Source of the DNA: Escallonia rubra
Taxonomy: Eukaryota; Streptophyta; Magnoliopsida; Escalloniales; Escalloniaceae
Length of the DNA: 64,000 nucleotides
NCBI GenBank assembly: GCA_033065855.1
Contig: JAVXUO010000393.1
Span: 248,001 to 312,000 of the forward strand
Direction of reading: 5' to 3'
The stretch's first letter is position 1. Each line of letters opens with the position of its first letter. Below, piece by piece: positions 44,831 through 57,730 of this stretch. Below the pieces are notes generated by a model. The model was given only the letters and a program-made list of their open reading frames with translations, was not told the DNA's origin and made no database searches. Both the position numbers and the translations under genes were made by a program.

Positions 44831-46500
44831 AGTGGTTTTTTTTTTCTTCATTGAATTTAGGTGATTCTTGGCGTTTAAAATCACTACTAGGTCTCCTGTC
44901 TCGTACAAACATTTACATTTTAACGACAACATATTGTCATTTCAAATTTAAAGACAGCGACATACTATTTCTAGTGACAATCTTTTATCAGTAAAGATGT
45001 AAAGTATATGTGTTGATGTTTTTTTTGCAAATACACTAAGAGGATTATGTTTTTTTTCTTCCTTTGAAAAAGTAAACTTTGCAACAAAAGAAAATCAATT
45101 ATAACTTGGAAAGAGAGACTCCGCTCGCATCCTCCCCAACAATCTTAATGAGCAAGGTCACAAGGGATAGTTCTGTCAAAAAAAAATTCCCTAACCGCCA
45201 CTATACAGCTCAAGAAGCCACACATAAGCGGCAACCCTATTTCTCTAACTATACACGAGAAAAAAAAATCAACAATAGAGATGGAACGACTCCTAAACTC
45301 TGAAAAGATAACGACGAACAATACATGACGTATTCAAAAATCAAAATCAAAATCAAAATACACCTAATAGTCGGTGAACAATTTTTCTAACACCCATCCA
45401 CCGAACAATCTTAAGGCCGTCTACATTTGCCTTGACTTTTCTGTTCTCCCCTTACTTAAGCTTTCCTCCAAGGAATAAAACCGGACAGTTTCTAGAGTTG
45501 ACCTTGGAAATAGCCTTACGCTTGCTGGAATTAAGAAGTACGACAGTGCCACGTGGAAATTCATTACGATGAAATTAACTTCTAACTAAATGGCTCAACC
45601 GACGTGGACAAGAAAAAGGCGACGAATGAATAAACGAATCAAAAATCGGCAGCGGAATATTCCTCGGATCCTCCTTAGGGCAGCACTTTGACTATAATTT
45701 TCAAAGGGGTTTATGAAAGGCATAAGTCACCACATCTCCTTTTAAAGTATTGTACATTATTTTGACCAAAATTAACGCACGCTTCGTATTAAGACTAGCC
45801 CGGTAATGTCACGCTCGATGAATTAATTATTGCATAATATAATCTCTAAAAATTGATTTTTCCTACTGTTATGATGTCACCTCATTTGGAATATCAAACC
45901 GCACGAATTTTGAATTTCTAGTAATTCGGTTGTACCCTAGTTGTGACGGGAAATATGATGCTTTCTCCTAATTTTTTTTTTCTATTTGTGAGTTTCTATG
46001 AGGAGAGAAAAGAAAAGGGAAAAAAGTGTGGACTTTGTTTTTCAACACATATTTCTTCTCGAAATTATAAAGAAATTGAGAGAAATGATAACTCTCGTGA
46101 GCATCACTTTCATAATATTCACATTACTTTGGAATAATGGAAGCCAATTTTGAAATAAACTTCATGTCGTAGTGTTTAATATAAAAATTTAACAAATTAC
46201 GATACTCAAACAACACAAGCGACAGATTGGTGTATCCATATTACCCATGAAAGATGAAGCAATACTTTCAAAGTAACCATATCATACAAGAGTCATACGT
46301 TCTTTTATAAGAAACATGAAAATGTGGTAGAAGGGTTTTGTAGCAACGTTGTGTATTTACTTTTCTTCTAAACTTATGAATAAGAGGAAAAAATGGTTCT
46401 TCCTTTTCTCTCCTAAACTCACTTGCAAGAGGAAGATTATTTGCCTTCTCTTTCTTTCTTTCGTCTCAAAACTCACAAAACTTTTCTTGTTTGAGAAGCG
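44831..46500. other. Duplicated intergenic DNA, no gene seen
   Basis: It pairs with 12764-14410 in copy A. No coding region was supported in either copy. Confidence 0.6.
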
Positions 46501-46504
46501 AGGC

Positions 46505-46684
46505 CCCAAACGTTCGGTAAGAACATGCCTAGATGATTGATCTCACGCCAAGGGGCAGCTCATCGTATGTGGTTCGAGTCCTTGGCTACGTTACAAAAAA
46601 ATTTTATTCCTTTTAAATTCTTTAGGTTGAGCGTGAATGGTATGCCTTTAACCCTTCACAAAAACAAAAACAAAAACAAAAAAA
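46505..46684 (+). mobile_element. tRNA-derived SINE-like element (copy B)
   Basis: The counterpart of 14415-14592. The B-box-like GGTTCGAGTCC lies near 46572, and the tail is an A-rich (CAAAAA)n run at 46657-46684. Confidence 0.5.
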
Positions 46685-47963
46685 ATGGATTCAATACACA
46701 CTTTGTGCAAGTACGCATGTACTACCACCTTATCACAAGATGTGGCGGTTGCTGCCATTTCTGGCCAACTTCCTCGAGCAAAATATTTAACCTCATGTCT
46801 TATTGAAATGTCTATTTTCATGTTCTATCGTGCTACTTTATATCCTCATTTGTTCACGAAATATTTTGAGAGAAACGCTTTCTCACCTTTTGCACCTTAT
46901 TTTTTTTTCCCGCATAGGTTAGAAATCTGAACGTATGGAGGAAGTTCCACAAACCTGAGAGTTTTTTTTTTCTTGCCTTTTTGGTCGAGCAAACTGAAAG
47001 GATATGAAATCCATAATTTGGGTCATTTTCTTTCTTTTTTTTTGGCTTGGAGATTCTATACAAGGACTACACAATGAGGTCTGATTTTCTCCTCCTTTAT
47101 AACCTAAAATAACGATGAAAGCGCGAATTAATTCCATCTATCTTAGTGCGACCCCAAGAGACCTCACCAACTAAAGCGATTTTCTCGTAATTAGATCTTG
47201 AAAACATTAACATGTAAACAAAGGAAAAAGAATTATTCCTCAAGAATTTAGAAAAAGAAGCAATAAAATAATAAATACTCCGTTTAATTACACTAATTTC
47301 TTCATTTTCACTTTCATGTAATGAACTTGCTTCTTTGCCGGTTCCTTAATAACAAAAATAAGGAAATCTACTTGAAAATCATTTGAGAAATGTAAAGATA
47401 CATCGAATAATAATTTTCGGCACATAAAATAACTTTGTAAAACAACATATAATCAATAATTCTACAGACAATAATTAAAATGGTATCCAAATAGAGCGCT
47501 AATATTAAATTTGTCGCTGGGCCCACATTTTAAGACACCACCCACTCCGAAGCTTCGCTCTTAAGGAAGATTAATTAGTGCAAAGCAGACTTGTTTAACA
47601 ACATAGTTCGTACTTAGGAGAGAGAGAGAGAGAGGCGACTTGGCAGAAGGAGCTAGGTGGACCAAGAGGAGAGATGGAGCCCGCCATGGATGTTCTCATG
47701 TAACTTCCAAAGCTTCTGTTTTATACACATTTGCACACAGAAAAATCCAACCATATTATACAGTTGATTACATCAAAATCATTGTAGCGTAGTGCAATCA
47801 ATCCATACTCATCAGGACAAGCAACTCCTTTTCACCCCTTTAATCATCTTCTCCTACCCACAGCGACCCCCTCTTTTTCTTCGCCATCATCAAATCCCCA
47901 TGTCATCGTTTCGCATATTCAGGTTAAGGATGTAGAGGGATTGACGAAACATTGATGTTTTCA

Positions 47964-50900
47964 ATGGCTTTGGTGAGCCATGTACCTGCAGTTCCCCAAA
48001 GGATGAACCCAATAAGGTACCCAAATGTTGAAATAACTGGTATGATGGGAAGTAGGAGTGAAATTGTGGAGGAATCACCTGGTGTGAGAGTGGCGGAGGA
48101 TAAGATTCACGTTGCGGTTGGGAAAGAGGTGAAGGAGAGCGAGTTGACTCTGGCATGGGCGTTACATAACTCGGGAGGGAGGAAGATATGCATCCTTCAC
48201 GTTCATCAACCAGCTGACAGGATGCCCTTCAGTAATTTCTTTCTACCCTTTCTGTTGTTTTAGTTTTCGTGTTTATTCTTTGTTTTGAAAATTCTGCCGA
48301 TTGTTTTTCTTTATGCTCCAAAATTTGCAAATTTTTGACTTGCTAGCCCATTTTATTTATGAGGCAGGATGCATATTCATGTGGTATTCAATTCGAAAGT
48401 CCCAATATCTGATGAGTATTGAATTAGTTGTTTAATTTTGTTCAAACTACCATATAGTGCATTCATAATTCATTTCATAGTCAAGTTGCCATAAAAAACT
48501 TACATGCTTGGAAGCTGATAGCAAAGAATCGAGGGTTTACAAGATACAATGTTTGTGCATTGGAAAACATCAAACGAGATGTTATTCATAGGACTCATTC
48601 ACCAAAACTGAAAAGTTATAGGGTGGAATCAATACGAGTGATGTTACCAAACCCTTTTTATGGCATCTTGTTCATCACCTCCTTGTAGATTTTTGTGTGT
48701 AATTAATACTTGTTCCCCTGATCATAAAAGGTGGTTCCAACGCTTCTTTTCAGTGGTCGCTTTCCCTGCATTAATATTATTTTGCAGATTCATTCGACTG
48801 TAATTTGTGATGAGTACTAATGCATATGCATGTCTATTAAACTTTCTTGATTCTTGCAGTGGGTACCAAATTTAAAATAAGTCAACTCGAAGAACATCAG
48901 GTGACGACATACCATGAATGTGAGAGGCAAAATATGCTTCAGCTTCTGGATAAGTACAGTAAGATTTGTGAGCGAGCAGGGGTAATTATTTTCTTTTGTT
49001 CTTCCTGTACAAGATTTGATTGCTACTTTTGCTTTTCACTTTCATCAAATACTAGATGAAAAAACAGATAATCAATTCTTTTTCCGATGCTAGAGAACAT
49101 ACTGTTATCTCGCAAGGTTATGGAACTTTCATGTTTTTTTGTTTAAAGTGCCTCTAAACAACAAAACTTAGAAGTTTTTATATTAACTGAAGAGAGAAGC
49201 AGCTTGTCTTATCATTCCCGACTTGTTTTTTAGGTGCGAGCAGAGATACTGCACATTGAAAAGGACTCTATTGAGAAGGGCATTGTGGAACTTATTTCTC
49301 AGCATGGTATCAGGAGGTTTGTAATGGGAGCAGCTGCGAACAAACACTTTTCAACGTATAGACCTTCACATTTTGTTCTTTACTCAATTCCACTTTTTTT
49401 TTTCCTTCTGTTAATACTCTCTACTTTTATTTGCACCTTTCCTGCATTGAATTTAAGGTAACTGAACAATTATCTGCTGCAGACAAAGGTCTGAATGATG
49501 CTTTTCTTGATGCCGTTTTTGTCTAAAACAGTACAATGTCTTTCTTGCAATCTAAATGCAGACTAATTGAAAAGTGTTCTAAACACTTCACATTGGACAA
49601 AAAGTTGTTGGTGGTTCAGAAGATAGTTACCAAGCAATTATTCTCCCCACGTCTTCCTCCTTATGCTTGACATAGAGTTGAGTAATAATTGCTTATTGAT
49701 CTAATTCCACTTGATGATGAGTTAATCCAATATATTTTGGCTAGATGTCCCTGCAGTTTCTATTCTTCTTGCTTCGAAATAGTGTTTGAATGATGCCCTT
49801 ATCTTGGAGTTAAACATTCTATCTCCTCAGCAATTATTAGGCTAACACGAGAAGCAGTATATGCTCTTGTCTACTTAGTTGTTTTGGCATCGATGTATAT
49901 ACTGTGTTAATTGGTGGCAATATATGTTCTGTATCCCAGAGAAAAAGGGGTTCTATTGTGATTTGCACTCAGATATGACTTACCCTACTGCTTAATATCT
50001 CAGGAGAATGCTGGTGCCTAAATCCAAGAAAGCAATATATGTGCGTCTACAGGCACCTCTTTCCTGTCACATTTCATTTATATGCAAAGGGAAACTTATC
50101 TACACAAGGTATTTCTTTGGCCTTGTCTTCCCAATTGTTCCAACTCTTTGAGGATCTACTTGGTGGGGAATAAAAAAGTCTTTCTTCTGCAAAAAGCTTC
50201 TTTAATTTTTTTATATGATATTAGAAACTATAACTTATTGCTTCAACTTTCTTAGTCAGTTATGATACATGTATTCTACGCTTGTGTAGTTGTGACTGCT
50301 ACTACTTCTCCCTTGTCATATATATCAATGTTCATACTCATGTAACTACTACATGTATATAGGGAAGGTAGGCTAAACGGAGTTAACATTGAAGTTGCAT
50401 CTCCCTCGGATTTAGCAAGTCCAAACTCTGTAACTAGACCATCTAGTTCATTCGGGTCAAGTTCTGTGAGAGAATGGAAGAATGATCATCCTATGCTCAG
50501 TAGTTTATCTCTGGATTTACGTAGAATAAGGTCCGACACTCATGCTATGAACGTCTCGGCATTGTCTTCCCCAGATGGAGCTGTAAGAGCAACTCCTCGC
50601 AGCAGATCTCATGCAGAAGGGAGCTCTGATGAATCAGATGGTTTATCAGGGAGAAGTCCTTCACTGGGTTCACATCCGTCATCATGTTCTTCTAGTGAAG
50701 CGGTTGACGAGTCAATTCTAAACTCTCTTGCGAGGATTGTGCAGAGTGGAAGGGGGTTAGATTTTCGTGCATTGCCTCAAACCAAGGAAGATCTTCATGC
50801 TTTATCTCCTCCCAGTGTACTAGTACGTACAGAACTATGTTATAGCTTTTTCCATGTAGACCTATATAGATGAAAAATTCAGAGTGATTAGGTTTTGACT

Positions 50901-53223
50901 ATAAAATGAAAATGTAGCAGGAAGGAAGTACAGATGATGGGCTCTATGACCAGCTTGAACAAGCCATGGTGGAGGCAGAAAATTCCAAGCGCGAAGCATT
51001 TGAAGAGTCAATCAGGCGAAGGAAAGCTGAAAAAGATGCCATTGAGGCTATTCGCAGAGTAAAACTCTAGTCATAGATCCTCTTTTCTTTTCTTTCTGCT
51101 GGTTATTTTTTGGTATACTTTTAGTTATAAAAAAGACAGTTAACAAATGAAACATGTTCCTACCTCTCTCACATCAGGGTTTGCCATATGACCTTTATTG
51201 TTTTATGTTGCTGTATAGGTTCTGTTTTCTTTTTCCGTTTGCTTTGGGTGTGGAGGGCGGTGGGTCTAGGATAAACTCTAGTGACAAGAATTTTCTAATG
51301 TCTGTAGATTGCACGAAGCAACAAATAGAGTAATAATTTCATATTTTCTCGGAGGTGAAAAGAAAAATTGGAAAAAGAACATCTATGGCCGTTCGATATC
51401 CTTAAGGAAACCCATAACAATTAGGAAACGAGGAAAAGCAAAGAAATTACTTCAATTGCATTTCTCCATTCTTGCGCGCTTCTTCTATCGCTATAAGTTC
51501 ATTCTAATTATTACCTAAAATGCAAAACATTGCATTTGTTCTAGTTTGTTATAAGACCATACTTTAAGACGGCAATTACTGCATGTAGCTGCATTAGAAT
51601 TGAACAAACAGAAGATGGCAGTATGACAGCTAGGTTAAGAACTAATTGCTGGCTAAGGTTGTAATCATCATCTTCTAATAAGCAAAGCCTCTCCTTGATT
51701 GCTTTTTGGTTTCTTTCTTCTTCTTCTTTTTCTTAGAACTATTATTAAGTTTTAAAGAAGATACCATTCTATCTTTATGCTGGTTTGCCATGCTATAAAA
51801 TTAAAACATAGACCGTATCGAACTTCACAATCCCTGGGTATTTTCCTAATAGGATATTCTTTCATTTCACCCTTGGTTTTGGACGAGATCAAGGATCTAG
51901 AGATCTCAAAGGGATGAAGTCTGGGTCATATGTGCATATCTGGTCTCAACAAACAAGTCTGTAATGTCTATGGGTTTATGATGAAGAACCAAAAAACCTT
52001 AATGCCATTCTGAAGTTACATAAATGGCTACAATATACACAGGCTAAAGCATCAGAAAACTTGTATACCGAGGAATTTAGACAACGGAAAGAAGTTGAGG
52101 ATGCACTAGCGACAGGGAAAGAAGAATTTGGAAAAATGAAGCAGCAGCTAGAGGAAGTCATGAAAGAACTCCAAGTTGGCCTGGAACAAAAGTCATCTCT
52201 GGAGAACCAAATTGCAAATTCTGATCAGATGGTACAAGAATTGGAAGAGAAGATTTTCTCTGCTGTTGAACTGTTGCAAAATTACAAAAATGAACGCGAT
52301 GAGTTGCAGGTAGAGCGCGATGACGCTCTCAGAGAAGCTGAGGATCTGCGTCAAAAACAAGCAGAGGAGTCTTCAAGCACGCAATCGCCTCAGTTCTGCT
52401 CTGAGTTCTCTTTCTTTGAGATTGAAGAAGCAACTAAGAAATTTGATCCTTCCTTAAAGATTGGAGAGGGGGGCTATGGAAGTATTTATAAAGGCCTTCT
52501 TCGTCACACTCTAGTGGCTATAAAGAAGCTACACTCTCATAGCTTGCAAGGACCCTTGGAATATCAACAGGAGGTAAGTTGCGTTGAGAATTATCTTAAT
52601 TTCATATTAGTCCAGTCACAAATTAGAGATGCATAAACAGAGTTTGCAGATGAACTTTTGTCTTCTGGGCAGAACTTGAAATTTTAGTTTTTGGCCTTTT
52701 GATTTCTCAGACGTAATTTGCTCTTTTATTTCACCAAGTATTTTTTCTTTGTGGTGGTTGTGCATTTATTGGTTGACCTTCTCTCTCTGTAACCATTCTT
52801 TTTATTATCCATGTCTAATTTTAACTGGCTAACGTGCCAATGTTCCAGGTGTTCTATGATATGGTAGGTGCCCAATCTTGTGGTGTTACTTATGCCTTGG
52901 AAATTTAAGTTGGGCGTCTGTTTTAAGGAGCTTGTTTCTTTTTAGTCATCACAGGGTATGCCCACCTTATTTCTTGTCAACACCATACCATGTTCCAGGT
53001 GATACCCAATGCTACCCCCTTATGAGGCCAATACCAACTCTCTGGCCTCTGGTCTGGTTTAACGCCAGAGCCTCGTACCAAACTATCTTGTGCTGTGGAT
53101 TGAGAGAGAGGGTAGAGAGAAGAGAAGGAGATAACAAATAATAAGAGAATAGACCTCTGAGGAAGGTAAAGGAAACGGTTAAGACATTGAATAACCAAAA
53201 ACCTAATGAGCAGGGAATCGAGG

Positions 53224-53269
<46 letters not shown>

Positions 53270-56020
53270 CGTGACATCAAGTATAGGCAAGGCAGATCTG
53301 AATGGGAAACTAGATAAAGCCAATTCAAAATCTCTCAGTATGTAGGAGGCCTGTTGTTATAAGCCTAAAACCCCTAAATTCTCAGTTCTTGAGTCATTAA
53401 AGCTTTTCTTATCTAGTTGATAATTTGTTACTTCTCTAATTACTATCTTCCTGTTCAGTTACTGGCTTGCCTTGAAAAGATAAATTTATATCAAAATGTT
53501 GAGATTACTGTTTCTATCTCTCTCTTTCCTCAATCACCCAACCCTTGGGGTTTCTTCTCCCTGTAAGAGTCTGATCTGTGGTTTCTCCTTTTTCTACCCT
53601 TCCTCCGCTGCTTCTCCCTTCTACACGTTTTCTTCTGTAATATTACCGGTTGGCCATATCTATTACAAGTACTGGCTATTGCTGGTACTGTCATATGACT
53701 TCATGTTTTCGGATTTGGATATATTTCATTCATATTGGCCGCCTTCATGTGAAGCAAAACCAAAATTTGTTGTTTATGTTTCCGCTTAGGGTTTTAGTTT
53801 GTTAGTACTATTACGCGAGAAGCAGACACGAGAAAAAATGCTGCATCCAGATTAATTTTCTTTTGGTAGATTTATGGATTTTCCTGCTGCAGTGTTTTTT
53901 GGGGCATGTTTTAATTGGCGTAGCAAGTTCTAGTACTGTATGAAAAAATATCAATTTATGCATTTTTTTTCGTGAGGGAAAAAAGTATCTGAATCTTTAT
54001 GATATCTTTGTAATTTCAGGTCAATATCTTGAGTAAGTTAAGGCATCCGAACCTCGTCACTCTGATAGGAGCGTGCCCAGAAGCTTGGATCCTGGTCTAC
54101 GAGTATCTTCCTAATGGAAGCCTTGAAGATCGCCTCAACTGCAGGGACAACAGTCCCCCACTATCTTGGCAAACTCGAATACGTATCGCCGCAGAGCTTT
54201 GTTCTGCTCTTATTTTTCTTCATTCTTGCAGTCCTCACAGCGTAATACATGGTGATTTGAAACCTGCTAATGTTCTCCTTGATGCCCACTATGTGTGTAA
54301 ACTCAGTGACTTTGGAATTTGTCGTGTTCTTTCTCAAGACTTTTCAAGCAACAACACGACACTGTGTTGCAGAACTGACCCAAAGGGCACTTTTGCATAT
54401 ATCGACCCAGAGTTCCTTTCAACGGGAGAGCTTACTTCAAAGTCAGATGTATACTCTTTTGGAGTTATATTACTAAGATTGTTGACTGGAAGGCCAGTCT
54501 TGGGAATAGTGAAGGAAGTTCAAAGTGCATTAGATAATGGAAACTTAAAAAACCTGCTGGATGCTACAGCGGGGGACTGGCCATTTGTGCAGGCCAAACA
54601 GTTGGCTCACTTAGCCATGAGTTGCTGTGAGGTGAACCGTAGGATCAGGCCGGACCTTGTGGCGGAGGTCTGGAGGGTGCTTGAACCAATGAGAGTTTCA
54701 TGTGGGGCCTCGTCATTTCGGTTGGGTTCAGATGAGCGTTGCCAGATTCCTCCCTATTTTGTTTGCCCCATTTTCCAGGTTGGTTTGCATATGCATTTTT
54801 GGTTCTATAATATCTTATGTACATAGCGTGAATCCATCCCCCAAATTTTTTTGAATAAACCAGCTATAAGATGATTGTTTAAAGCAAAACGTCCCACTGT
54901 GCGAGCATCTGGTAAATTTTGGGCTTTTACTAGGCAATGTCACCAAAGTTATTTCGTTAACATATTTGAACCGTCACCTAGTTCAGCTTAGGTACGTGGT
55001 GCATCAATGTGTAGGTATGCAGTACGTGGGGGTAGGCTTATTCGTTTGCTATTTGGGATTGCGGTTTGCTATGGATCAGTTCTTTGGTTCATTATGGCAG
55101 GAATGCAACATTGTTGTGTAAAATTGCATAGAAAGATGTTTGAATATCATTTTTCTTGACAAGAAACGTGATAGGAATAATAGAGAACATACAACAATAG
55201 ACTTATTTTACTTGATGCTAGGTGGAGGGGGTATTAGTATACTCAGGTTTGAACCATTGTTACTGTAAGCCTTGGCTAGGCACTTGGTATAGTAAAAATG
55301 CCCCCCAAAAAGACAACTTTCAGCAGATACCATTATTTCTGGGCAGCTGCCTAGACGGTCGAGTGCCTGCCTAGTTGGTTGCCAGGTCATCCTTGGCCGG
55401 ACATTTGTATTTGACTTTACAATATCTTGATTGTCCTGGGCAATTAGCTGACGCTTACCCTGGGAATGCTGAACACCCATTCACACCTAGAGAATCACTG
55501 GGAGCTTGGTGACACATGCGGGGGCAGGCTAAAGTGTTGCATGCAGTCCAGATTTTCCAACCCTTCAGTACTCAAATTGGCTTTTGGTTTGGATATTGTA
55601 GCACCACACGAGATGTGCTGCCAGTATCTTAAAAAACTCGCTAAAGCATACAAGAGAAACATGACTTACCCACAGTGCATCATTTTGCCTTGATTTTGTT
55701 TATTTCATTTGACCCCTACTTTCCTGAGACTGGTTTTGGTTTCCGATGTAAGGTTTATTTTGTTCCGAGCAAACTTCGTGTCAAATATATGGTTTCAAGG
55801 CTGATAACATTTGTTTACTTCGTTATACTAACTGCAGGAAGTTATGCAAGATCCTGTAGTTGCAGCTGATGGATTTACCTACGAAGCGGAGGCTTTAAAA
55901 GGATGGCTTGACAGCGGCCATGATACTTCGCCCATGACAAACCTCAAGCTTGCAAACTCCAATCTTCTGCCCAATCACGCTCTACGATCCGCAATCCAGG
56001 AGTGGCTGCAGCAGCCGTGA
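47964..56020 (+). CDS. USP / protein kinase / U-box E3 ligase protein (PUB33-like), complete gene
   Basis: Nine exons with GT/AG introns and a continuous frame: 47964-48231, 48860-48981, 49234-49355, 50004-50108, 50363-50822, 50921-51058, 52043-52573, 54020-54778, 55838-56020; 895 residues. Residues about 40-205 are a universal-stress-protein domain (ELTLAWALHNSGG, DSIEKGIVELI, VMGAAAN). A Ser-rich stretch and a coiled coil (about 360-515) follow. The kinase (about 540-820) has GEGGYG at 546-551, VAIKKL, VIHGDLKPANVLLD, DFG and GTFAYIDPEF; the HGD makes it non-RD. The C-terminal U-box (CPIFQEVMQDPVVAADGFTYE) should recruit an E2. This architecture is that of RLCK-IX/plant U-box proteins, thought to act in stress signalling through ubiquitination. 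A (GA)n tract lies upstream. The intron 7 duplication breakpoint is at about 54013. The start ATG is the one conserved in copy A. Confidence 0.94.
53229..53266. repeat. (GA)n microsatellite in intron 7
   Basis: An AG-dinucleotide run, shorter in copy A (about 21925-21952). Confidence 0.9.
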
Positions 56021-57730
56021 GACACTTTTTAATTTTCTTGTTGATTCGAGCTGTCTGTACTTTCCTCCCCTCGCTTACTCGTTATATGTTATTATGCACT
56101 GTATGGATGACGACACACCGTATTAGTGAGTTGATCTACAGTAGTTTTTCACTTTGTTTTGTTGGCCATGAGGCACTCTGACATCTGATAATCGCCCATA
56201 TTGGGATATTATCCTTGTCAAAGGCTCGAGAAACCAAGTCAAGCAAAGCTGGGAGCTTTTCGTTCGAACTTGCAACGAGGTAAGCACTAACTTTGCTTGC
56301 CGGAACAGTTGTGTGTTTGGGGGTGGGGGGTTGGGGTGGTTGTTAATGCGGAGCCATGAAGTGCTATTTGAAGGAAGGTTTATGTACATTTGTTAATAGT
56401 CGAGACAGTTTTGTGGTTTTGTAGATTTGAAAGTGGTCATGGAAATTCTCTATTGAACCTTGACATTCCTAGTGAGATCTGATAACCTGGTTGTCCATTG
56501 GCATCTTCGTCTGCAGTGTAAACTTGGTCAAACATTTGATATTGTCTACTAGTCCAGTGTTTTATCAGATATATGAAAGAATTGACTAATGTATGTACCT
56601 TGTTTCCACTCTCCAGTCTTTTCTATTTGTTGTCAACCGGTGTATAAAATCTAAAACACCAAAAGAGGAGAAAAGAACACTGCAAAATCCAGCTTTAACC
56701 AACACAATCATTAGCATTAACAGGAGAAAATATCTCGGACTAATAAGAGAAGAAGACTGCCAGAGTAGTAGATACTGTTCTATCTACCAATATGGGGAGG
56801 AACTAAAAAATGCGTTTTGGTTGACAATGCCCTTAAGACGTCATCTTTGAGGTCAATCAGTGGCCGGGGTTGGCTGTTCAAGCAACAAGCATGAATGCAA
56901 CACTCGGACCTAGCTTTCGAGAATGACATATTAGGGCCTCTCCACACTTTAGCTATTTGCTAATTTTGCCGATATGCTTTTGGTAGAAGGCAGCTTTTAA
57001 TGCCGCTTCTGTTCAGGAAGAAACGAATGTGATATTTGAGTTCTAACTTTTTTATTTGAGTTCCACATCAGTCGCCAAAGGTATTTAAGTCTCTATAGGC
57101 CTTTTAATTTTTTTTGCTGAAAACATAAGTAAAGCCCAATTGGTTTTATTTTTATTCTTTTTTTGCAATTTTTCCTTAAAAATACTCTCTGATAAACAAC
57201 ATAAATCCATATATCTTGTAGACAAAAATAACATACGAGATTAAAAAGAACATGACATCACAATCAATATTATATACTTGGAAACCTCATTATATTTGAA
57301 TAGTATGTACATATATAGAGGAAGTCTTGTAATCATTATGGTAAACCAAATATGCTCCATCTTCTTTATGGATGGGCCTCACTTTCAAAAATGGCTTCTA
57401 TTTTTGTACTTGCAATGGTAAAAAGGCTAATTAGTAAGTCTTATTAGTATAATTTAATTAGAGACTAATTTTAAGCATTAGGGCTTAATTTAAAAGCTTC
57501 ATGTCTTGTATCTCTAGTCCTGCAGCCTCAATTATTCCATAAACTTGGTGTTGCTAGTCTATCCTAGCTATACACCTTTGACCGCTCTTGGTTCCTGTTG
57601 CGATACGTCAACAAATATTCAACAGGCTAAAGTTCAACGCTATAATTCGGTCAACTCAGAAGACATGCTCCAAGTCATGTACCGTGCCTTCATCACGGAA
57701 ATACTAGTGTCTACCTTGGTGCGCTGCTCA
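56021..57730. other. Intergenic, no gene seen
   Basis: Follows the U-box stop. It holds the probable 3' UTR and then AT-rich sequence. Short open frames have no domain and no duplicate to test them. Confidence 0.6.

Larger units (their letters stand above)
23067..54013. repeat. Tandem segmental duplication, copy B (downstream copy, complete gene)
   Basis: This is the direct repeat of copy A. Its right end merges into the unique 3' half of the U-box kinase gene (kinase and U-box exons from 54020), so it carries the functional 3' end. Compared with copy A it has gained the caulimovirid fragment plus the 11.4-kb MULE (24606-39243, including a 266-bp duplicated flank) and a hAT MITE (44167-44822). 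The first 840 bp (23067-23906) have no counterpart within the window and contain no recognisable gene. Confidence 0.9.
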
